NCBI RefSeq assembly: GCF_020329435.1
Contig: NZ_JAGKJK010000003.1
Coordinates: 248,001-312,000 of the forward strand
DNA length: 64,000 nucleotides
From: Bradyrhizobium hereditatis
GTDB taxonomy: Bacteria; Pseudomonadota; Alphaproteobacteria; Rhizobiales; Xanthobacteraceae
Reading direction: 5' to 3'
A program made the position numbers and the translations under genes. Positions 57,810 to 64,000 of the stretch are shown here, in pieces; position 1 is the first letter of the stretch; each line of letters opens with the position of its first letter. A model generated the notes under the pieces. The model saw only the letters and a program-made list of their open reading frames with translations. It searched no databases and had not been told where the DNA came from.

Positions 57810-58334
57810 ATGAGCTGCCAATCGCCTCCCCGTAGAAGCGATATTCGGTCCATCGACGCGATCGAGTTTCGCCAAGCCATGCGAAATCTGGCGAGCGGCG
57901 TGTCCATTGTAGCGACCGGAACGGCCGACGGACGGCGCGGCTTAACTGTCAGCTCTATTACCTCGATCTGCATGGAGCCTCCCTGCCTGCTGGTCGGCAT
58001 TAATGCTAGTTCCGAAACTCACGACGCGATACTCGCGAACGGCACTTTTGGCGTGAGTCTTCTTGGCGGCAATCAGCAGGACCTCGCACTGCGTTTTGCC
58101 GGCCGGCACGGCGCAAACGGCGCCGACCGTTTCGATACAGCGGTATGGGATCAGGGCGTCCTTGACGTACCGGTTCTGCAAAGCACAGTTTGTGTGCTCG
58201 AATGCGTCTTGCATCATTACCAAGTCGTCGGCACGCATGGGATCTTTGTCGGCCGGATTGTCGCAACGCGATCAGCTCAAGGCAATCCACTCATCAACTT
58301 CCGTGGGGAGCTTCGAACGTTACTGTACGGCTGA
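57810..58334 (+). CDS. flavin reductase family protein
   Basis: 174 aa, ATG 57810. HpaC/DIM6-type NAD(P)H:flavin oxidoreductase: FRQAMRNLASGVSIVAT, GLTVSSITSICMEPPCLLVGINASSETHDAI and a C-terminal GRIVATR...NPLINFRGELRTL. These enzymes supply reduced FMN or FAD to a partner monooxygenase or halogenase. No such partner is visible nearby, so the reduced flavin may serve an enzyme elsewhere or the protein may itself bind substrate. Same direction as the small genes and the ligases downstream. Confidence 0.93.
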   Translation: MSCQSPPRRSDIRSIDAIEFRQAMRNLASGVSIVATGTADGRRGLTVSSITSICMEPPCLLVGINASSETHDAILANGTFGVSLLGGNQQDLALRFAGRHGANGADRFDTAVWDQGVLDVPVLQSTVCVLECVLHHYQVVGTHGIFVGRIVATRSAQGNPLINFRGELRTLLYG

Positions 58335-58420
58335 GTGCAGGTTTTCACCGCAAGGTCGCTATTCGTAGCGGAACTCTACGGCTAGGCTTATGTTGAAAGC
58401 CACAATGAAGGATCCGATTT

Positions 58421-58722
58421 ATGATCATAGAATGCTCGCCGGAGGGGGACTTGCAACTGGCGGAGCCCTTCGATGTTCGCGGGTTTAAGCTCGTCTTGAA
58501 GGGCACGCATGCCGCTAAGCCTTCAGACTTGAATGGGATCACGCTCGTCGACCAGGACAATGCGCTGGTTCCTGTTGATCTAGTGCCTATCCTGTCTGGC
58601 TGCCCAAGGACAACGAAACCTGGGAAGCAGCCTACGGCAAGATGGTCGCAAGCGCGCGCGAGCGCGGCTGGATTGACGCTAAAACAAATGCGATTCGCGC
58701 ACATATCGAAAGAAGGTTCTGA
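58421..58722 (+). pseudogene. frameshifted small gene between flavin reductase and acyl-CoA ligase
   Basis: ATG 58421. The first ~55 codons read MIIECSPEGDLQLAEPFDVRGFKLVLKG...NALVPVDLVP. After ~58595 the coding pattern moves to another frame, VWLPKDNETWEAAYGKMVASARERGWIDAKTNAIRAHIERRF (in overlapping parts), which ends at TGA 58722. Both halves look coding, so one gene of ~100 aa appears broken by a single-base change or sequencing error. Family not known. Confidence 0.6.
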
Positions 58723-59059
58723 TCAGAAAACTCCGAGGCAGCTCGCATCCTGAGTTCGTCCCCTGCATGCACCCTCGTCCCTATCTGTCTCGATAGCGGC
58801 TCTTTTTGGCAGCTCGGCTTCTTACCCAGAGGCGAACCGCATGATGGCGGCGAGAAGATCAGCCCTGAATGGCAACTCGATACCAATCAGCTGCGCCGCT
58901 CGCCAAGACGGCGCCTTTAAGGCCTTGGCGAGAGTAAAGCGCCCGGCCCGGGCCAGATCCTATGAGGAACTGGCGGTGCATTTTTCAATTTTCGTATAAT
59001 CGCTGCTTGCGGAGGCTTAGGGGGTTTGAACATATTCACCGCCGGCGCCCAAAAATGAC
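58723..59059. other. gap after the frameshifted gene
   Basis: No gene supported. Confidence 0.35.
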
Positions 59060-59090
59060 TTGAATCGCACGTGGCGTCAAATTGTACGAT
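59060..59090 (+). promoter_or_regulatory. MerR-type promoter/operator, copy 2
   Basis: TTGAAT, 19-bp spacer CGCACGTGGCGTCAAATTG, TACGAT. It differs from copy 1 at 47734 by only two bases across the 31-bp site. It lies ~640 bp upstream of the acyl-CoA ligase. Confidence 0.55.
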
Positions 59091-59728
59091 CTCAAAGGCG
59101 CCGGTTTCCGGCCGGGCCGTGCTCAATCAGAGAAACGTGGTTTTGTTCTGTCCGCACAGATCCCTGGGAGCTGGTATGGGACAAAATCGCGCAAACGAAT
59201 AAAGGTCGATCTGGCTGCAGAAGCTAAGGAGCAGGAACGGCACATTTCGCTCGCCACAATCGGCGCGGCATCGCAAAGATTGCCCGGTATCTCGGGGCGG
59301 CAATGTGAAAGGACCTCTCCAGGAAGGTCTTGCTAGTCAATCACACTGAAGGCCAATGCCGGGCCATTGTCGGCTTCGAAGGTGGAGATGCTGGAGCCGC
59401 CTATATATGTGTGTGGCGAGCCTGTATTGAGAAGATCGCAGAAAGCTCTCCTCATGGTGCGCTTATCGCCATTGTCGGATGTATGCAGAGCCCCTGTCGA
59501 GCTAACTGAAGTACGTGAGCAAGAGCCTACACTTTGAGCCCTCGAATTGCATCCAACCTACCTGAGCCTCATGACATCGTCACAAGCTGCACTCTTTTGC
59601 GGATACCCGACGCGAGGCGCCTCATCTAACACCACAAAGCGGTAATCGATACCTTCCGGACGTTGATGAGCTCTCATTGGCCGCTGCGGGAGGGACATAC
59701 GGTGCAAGCCAGGGAAAGCGGAAGACTG
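59091..59728. other. gap upstream of the acyl-CoA ligase
   Basis: A short frame (59082-59336) overlaps the promoter-like site and has no motif. No gene supported. Confidence 0.35.
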
Positions 59729-61264
59729 ATGATTGATCTCTGCATGCTGATTGAGCGCAACGCGGCGTTCTCTCCCGACAAGCCCGCGATCCATTTCGAG
59801 GGCGAGACCTTAAGCTACGCGAGTTTCAATCAACGGATCGAGCAGGTCGCGCGCGCCCTAAAAAGCCAGCTCGGTGTCGAAAGAGGCGATCGCGTCGCGA
59901 TCCTTAGTCTTAACCGGCCTGACCATCTGGTGCTGCTCTATGCCTGCGCGCGGCTCGGCGCAATACTCGTGCCATTGAACTGGAGGCTTGCGGTCGCCGA
60001 GCAGCTCTTCATCCTATCCGACGCTGCCGCCAAGGTGCTGGTGGTCGAACACGCCTTCGAGGCGCTCCTGCCGCACTTGGCGGATCAACTACCGGATATC
60101 TTTGTCGTTGGCTTGGATTTTGCGCCCCTTGGCGGAAGCAGATGGGATGGCCTGCTAGACCGAGGGCGCGGCGATGGTCGCAATCCGCACACGGACCTGT
60201 CCTGCCCGCTTCTGATCGTCTATACCTCGGGCACCACCGGGCGGCCGAAAGGGGCTGTGCTGCGCCAGGAGGCCTTGCTGTGGAATGGGGTGATGAGTCA
60301 GCACATGCATGGCATCACCTCGGCAGACCATGTCTTGACAGTGTTGCCGCTGTTCCACGTGGGTGGCCTCAATATCCAGACGACGCCAGCTTTGCATCAC
60401 GGCGCGACGGTTACGATCCACACGCGGTTTACGCCAGAGGCGACGCTCGCTGCTTTCGAGCGCGAACGGCCAACTCTGGCCGTGTTGGTGCCTACCACGA
60501 TTCAGGCCCTAACCGAGCATCCCCAGTGGTCGACCACCGACCTAAGCTCACTCAGAGCAATTTCCACCGGCTCAACCATGGTGCCGCAGCACCTGATCGA
60601 ACGCTTTGTCGCACGCAGCGTGCCAGTGCTGCAGGTGTATGGCTCCACGGAGACGTGCCCAATTGCTGTCCATACGAGACTCGGCGGTGATCTCTCGCGT
60701 GAGGGTACGACTGGCTTGCCCGGCCTTTTCTGCGAAGCGGCAATCATCGATGATGGGGGCAACAAGCTGCCGCCAGGCGCCCTGGGCGAGATCGCAGTGC
60801 GCGGGCCTAATGTCTTTTGCGAATATTGGGGCAATCAAGAAGCAACGCGCGAGGCGCTGCATAACGGCTGGTATCACACTGGCGATATCGGCCGCCGCGA
60901 TGCTGACGGGTATTTTTGGGTCCATGATCGCAAGAAGAATTTGATCATTTCCGGCGGGGAAAACGTTTATCCGGCGGAAGTCGAGCGTGTGCTTATGGAG
61001 CATCCCGAGGTTGCAGAATGCGCTGTCGTCGGTCGGCCCGATTCGCGCTGGGATGAAGTACCAGTCGCCTATGTGATCAGGCGGTCGGGCGCGCGGATTG
61101 AAGCGGAAGCACTGACCGCGCATATGCAGTCGCAGCTCGCCCGTTTCAAAGTGCCGCGCGAAATCGTTTTCACGGAAGAATTGCCGCGAACGGGGTTGGG
61201 CAAGATCCAGCACTTTATGCTGAAAGAGCTCGATGCGCGAAGCCAGCAGGGAGGCACCAAATGA
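59729..61264 (+). CDS. acyl-CoA ligase (AMP-forming)
   Basis: 511 aa from ATG 59729 (MIDLCMLIERNAAFSPDKPAI), preceded by GGAAG; the frame is open to 59663. Adenylates a carboxylic acid and transfers it to CoA. ANL-superfamily motifs: P-loop IVYTSGTTGRPKGAV (~residues 163-177), VYGSTETCP, YHTGDIGRRDADGYFWVHDRKKNLIISGGENVYPAEVE (in overlapping parts) and a C-terminal Lys in TGLGKIQHFML. Resembles fatty/aryl-CoA ligases; substrate unknown. Its stop overlaps the ATG of a 41-codon frame, which is followed by the ATP-grasp gene. Confidence 0.95.
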   Translation: MIDLCMLIERNAAFSPDKPAIHFEGETLSYASFNQRIEQVARALKSQLGVERGDRVAILSLNRPDHLVLLYACARLGAILVPLNWRLAVAEQLFILSDAAAKVLVVEHAFEALLPHLADQLPDIFVVGLDFAPLGGSRWDGLLDRGRGDGRNPHTDLSCPLLIVYTSGTTGRPKGAVLRQEALLWNGVMSQHMHGITSADHVLTVLPLFHVGGLNIQTTPALHHGATVTIHTRFTPEATLAAFERERPTLAVLVPTTIQALTEHPQWSTTDLSSLRAISTGSTMVPQHLIERFVARSVPVLQVYGSTETCPIAVHTRLGGDLSREGTTGLPGLFCEAAIIDDGGNKLPPGALGEIAVRGPNVFCEYWGNQEATREALHNGWYHTGDIGRRDADGYFWVHDRKKNLIISGGENVYPAEVERVLMEHPEVAECAVVGRPDSRWDEVPVAYVIRRSGARIEAEALTAHMQSQLARFKVPREIVFTEELPRTGLGKIQHFMLKELDARSQQGGTK

Positions 61265-61386
61265 ATATCGCGGATTGGGTCTGGCAATATTTCCTTTGCT
61301 ACCCGCAGGCGATCTTCCGTCTCAAGCTCACTGAGCCGTTTCGATCAACCGTTCTACATGAATACGCTGCCGCACGTTCATCGTAG
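61261..61386 (+). CDS. 41-residue frame coupled to the acyl-CoA ligase
   Basis: ATG 61261 overlaps the ligase TGA (ATGA). The peptide starts MNIADWVWQYFLCYPQ and ends HEYAAARSS. Two readings are possible: a short peptide that could serve the ATP-grasp ligase, or the N-terminal stub of a second acyl-CoA ligase, since MNIADWLxxxxxxYPxA is a common start of that family. I lean slightly to the stub. Confidence 0.45.
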   Translation: MNIADWVWQYFLCYPQAIFRLKLTEPFRSTVLHEYAAARSS

Positions 61387-61434
61387 TGCGGGTTGCGCTT
61401 CCGTCGCAATATGCAAGTACCACGGAGCTCGTTG

Positions 61435-62751
61435 ATGCCGCGGATCCTAATTATGAACGCCGGTACCGCCCAAATGTCGGGTGCCGATCTGACGGCAATC
61501 CAACTTTCGCTTGCAGCCAAGTCGGCCTGGCGCTCCGTATGGTTTGCACAAGCGGGCGACCTAATCGTCTCTCCGGTAGCGATCCCAAATGACCTGCTTC
61601 ACTACGTTGGCGCGACGCTAAGGTTCGACCCATCGACTGTCCTGGTGCTCGTACCAGAAAACGCGCACGAGACCCGAGTCCTTTGTGATTTCACTCTACA
61701 GTCCAATACAATTGTTGAACAAATCCGCTGCCACGTTCGTGAGAAAACACATTGGGAACTATGTGCTTGCTATTCTACTGAAGGCGTTGCGCGCTTGGCG
61801 GCAATGCTCGGCATACAGCAGAACGGGGACGACTTCGCTCTGCAGCGAGGCCCTGATCTATTGAATCGTAAAAGCCACTTCCGTCAATTGGCAACAAGCG
61901 TCACGCTTCCGTTGCCCAGTGGATGCATAGCAACAAGCTCAGAAGAATTGTTCAGAGCGGTCAACTCCCTAAGGCTTGAAACCGGCAGCGTCATTGTAAA
62001 GTTAGATAATGGAGCCGGCGGGGTTGGAAATATCATATTAACTGGCAAGGAGAGCGCTCCACTACCTGGGGCAAGGGAGACCCGGCGTGTCCTTTGGCCG
62101 TCGTTTGATCCTGATGCACTTTGGTCTGAGATGATAACCCCCTCCTGTAAAACAGTCGTCGTAGAATCATACCACTTGGCCCGTTCTCTGTTCTACCTCG
62201 AGTTTGAAATCGAGGAAAATGGTTCAATCGCATACGTTAACAGTGGAAACATACGTCTGCATCGAAGTGAAGATCGGGCCGAAAGGGCTCTCGTCTGGAC
62301 TGGTCTAGAGCTTCCGAGCGACCTGAGCAATGAGCAGTACTCGACCGCTTACGCGCACGCCTATCGATTTGTGGAGCTTGCGCGGACCTTGGGTTACCGC
62401 GGAATGATCAACATAGATGCCATTTTCTCGATCGACGGGCGGCTGCTGTTTAATGAAGCGAACGGTCGGTGGGGCGGAGGCTCGGTACTGCACAGCATTG
62501 CTGACCGGTTGCTAGGAGCGGATTATTCCCATTCCTATGTGATTTCATCTGTGCGGAATGTCAGACTAAACTCCCTCCGAACGGCGCTTGATTGCTTTGT
62601 CGATGAAGGATTGCTATTTGATAGCATACACAAGGAAGGCGTTATTCCGCTTGCCGCCGACCAAGAGGCAGGCACGGTGGAGTGTCTCGTGATCGCGCGC
62701 GACAGGCTGGTGGGCCGGAATTTCGAGCGTCGATTATTGACGATGCTCTGA
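61435..62751 (+). CDS. ATP-grasp peptide ligase (PGM1-like)
   Basis: 438 aa from ATG 61435 (MPRILIMNAGTAQMSG), with GGAG at 61424-61427; the frame is open to 61393. N-terminal pre-ATP-grasp domain (~1-150) is followed by an ATP-grasp core: LNRKSHFRQLATSV, VIVKLDNGAGGVGNIILTG, and the metal/ATP-binding GMINIDAIFSIDGRLLFNEANGRWGGGSVL (in overlapping parts). The C-terminus (~370-438) matches the small domain of PGM1, the pheganomycin ligase that joins a non-proteinogenic amino acid to peptides. Such enzymes form amide bonds via an acyl-phosphate. The acceptor and donor are unknown. GC is lower here than in the ligase upstream, suggesting a different origin. Confidence 0.8.
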   Translation: MPRILIMNAGTAQMSGADLTAIQLSLAAKSAWRSVWFAQAGDLIVSPVAIPNDLLHYVGATLRFDPSTVLVLVPENAHETRVLCDFTLQSNTIVEQIRCHVREKTHWELCACYSTEGVARLAAMLGIQQNGDDFALQRGPDLLNRKSHFRQLATSVTLPLPSGCIATSSEELFRAVNSLRLETGSVIVKLDNGAGGVGNIILTGKESAPLPGARETRRVLWPSFDPDALWSEMITPSCKTVVVESYHLARSLFYLEFEIEENGSIAYVNSGNIRLHRSEDRAERALVWTGLELPSDLSNEQYSTAYAHAYRFVELARTLGYRGMINIDAIFSIDGRLLFNEANGRWGGGSVLHSIADRLLGADYSHSYVISSVRNVRLNSLRTALDCFVDEGLLFDSIHKEGVIPLAADQEAGTVECLVIARDRLVGRNFERRLLTML

Positions 62752-63272
62752 TTTGGATCACTGCCCCATGTACGCTCTTGAGGATGCTTTCTGTTCCAAC
62801 TTGAAGAACATCCCTATTTCCAACCATATGCTGAAGCCAAAAGGTGCCCTGAGGAGATGGCAAAGCACTCTCTTCCAGGTTTGGCGCGGCAATGTCGATT
62901 GTTCCATTCCAAACCCAAGTTGTTCGGCGCACCAAACTTGTCACGGTTCCTATACCACAACCGTGCAAACGGTTAGTTTCTGGTGCCTCGACGCGCGGAG
63001 CACCAGAATGCCGGAGCGATGCAGATCGGCATCCAAATCTGCGGTCATTGGCGCCGTTCTTCAGTTGATCAAAGTAGTTAGGCAGATCGGCTGGACGTAG
63101 AACACCTTCTCCCGGTGGGCGCTAAGTTTGACCATCATTGCGCCAATGGTTCGCGTTCCCCTCTCCTCTTCAAGCAGCAGAACTAGCTTTTTGTGTAAGC
63201 GTCGTTCCGCACCCACCTTCCCGCGGCACATGGGATAGGCGAATTTCACGATCTCTTTGAAGGGATCGGCTT
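62752..63272. other. gap after the ATP-grasp gene
   Basis: Only a chance-like frame (62753-63100) of unusual composition. No gene supported. Confidence 0.35.
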
Positions 63273-63560
63273 GTGTCTATGCTTGACCATACGCTTAAGT
63301 CGGACGTGACGGCGCGCCGGCTGGAAGTGATCACTGAGACGGGACGCCGTCGTTGGTTCTCCAAGGACGACAAGGCCCGGATCGTCGAGGAGACGCTGGT
63401 CCCAGGCGCGGTCGTTTCCGAGATTGCCCGGCGACACGGGCTGACCCCACAACAAGTGTTCACTTGGCGTCGGCAAGCGCGCCGGCAGCCGGCGCCGATG
63501 GCTGACGATCCGCAGTTTGTACCGGCGGTGGTAGACGCCATGGCACCAGTCGCGGTTTGA
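63273..63560 (+). pseudogene. truncated IS66 TnpA
   Basis: 95 codons from GTG 63273 (ATG at 63279 also possible). RRLEVITETGRRRWFSKDDKARIVEETLVPGAVVSEIARRHGLTPQQVFTWRRQARR (in overlapping parts) is the helix-turn-helix domain of IS66-family TnpA. The usual C-terminal ~35 residues (IEVEIDG... region) are lost after FVPAVVDAMAPVAV, and no tnpB or tnpC follows, so the element is a fragment. Confidence 0.85.
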
Positions 63561-64000
63561 CAGCAAAACTGATCGGAGTGCCAGTTAGTGTGCAGGAACC
63601 GCTTGGCGCGATGGCGAGCACTGGCAGTTTTAAGGCGCACCGATAAGCAGCACCCCGCTGCAGTGGCCCGCAAATGATTCCGTCCTCATAGACACGAACA
63701 CGCGTCGCCGGTCCACGGCCTTGGCTTTTCGACTCCGATCTACAGCATCGCTCGCCTCTAATCCTGTCGGGCAGGTAGAGGGGTTAGCAAGTTCCGTTCG
63801 GTGACTCACAAACCAGCTTCCCCGCGAAGGGCGCAATTCGTGTCCAACACCTGACAGCGGCACAACGCCCGTCAGGTTCAGAACACCGGTCGGCTTGGGC
63901 TCCGTGGAGTTTTTTCGAAGCGTAGTCAGACGCTTAATGCGCGCTGACGGAGATGGCACGGCTGTTGCTGTTGAGATCCAGCAACACTGAGTCAGGGCTG
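63561..64000. other. right edge of the window, no gene recognised
   Basis: A 109-codon minus frame (63630-63959) has no motif or ribosome site. No gene supported up to the edge. Confidence 0.35.

Overview
The window looks like part of a symbiosis island from a Bradyrhizobium-type soybean/legume symbiont. The evidence is a rhizobial type III secretion (T3SS) cluster, genes behind tts boxes (targets of the TtsI activator), three NopP-family effectors, a NEL/LRR NopM-type effector, a nod box with nodS, and the complete rhizobial gibberellin operon. Many transposase remnants and long gene-poor gaps also fit an island. No rRNA, tRNA or CRISPR was recognised.

Layout. 1-4.9 kb: 3' part of the T3SS operon (end of an upstream gene, sctD/y4yQ-like gene, two small genes resembling YscX and YscY by position, rhcV, y4yS). 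4.9-26.5 kb: effector zone with five tts boxes in front of real or candidate effectors (nopP-like A, a 757-aa protein, a NEL E3 ligase, nopP-like B and C head to head) and a sixth in front of a 105-aa membrane protein. Between them lie IS630, IS256, IS5 and resolvase debris, a decayed phage Mom-like gene, a GNAT acetyltransferase, a cysteine-synthase-like enzyme, nodS with its own nod box, and an exported carbonic anhydrase. 26.5-30.7 kb: an apparently intact IS256-family transposase and poorly coding DNA. 30.8-40.0 kb (minus strand): gibberellin operon CYP112-CYP114-Fd-SDR-CYP117-GGPS-CPS-KS, visibly richer in GC than its surroundings, followed by a frameshifted stub of a type 2 isopentenyl-diphosphate isomerase. 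40-48.7 kb: a kinase fragment, a VirK-family secreted protein, a DUF885 metallopeptidase, an EamA transporter and small secreted proteins. 48.9-52.5 kb: three-gene biotin-dependent acyl-CoA carboxylase. 53-62.8 kb: small proteins, an isolated trpD-trpC pair, a run of tiny genes, a flavin reductase, a frameshifted small gene, an acyl-CoA ligase and a PGM1-like ATP-grasp ligase. The right end carries a truncated IS66 tnpA.

How it works together. The first 26 kb deliver proteins into plant cells under TtsI control. The gibberellin operon makes a diterpenoid hormone precursor; the final oxidase CYP115 is not seen. The 48.9-62.8 kb stretch combines acyl-CoA carboxylation, indole-glycerol-phosphate supply, acyl activation and an amide-forming ATP-grasp enzyme. 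It may encode an uncharacterised small-molecule or peptide-conjugate pathway, and it contains two of three near-identical MerR-type promoters although no MerR gene is visible. These functional links are inference from family membership and gene order.
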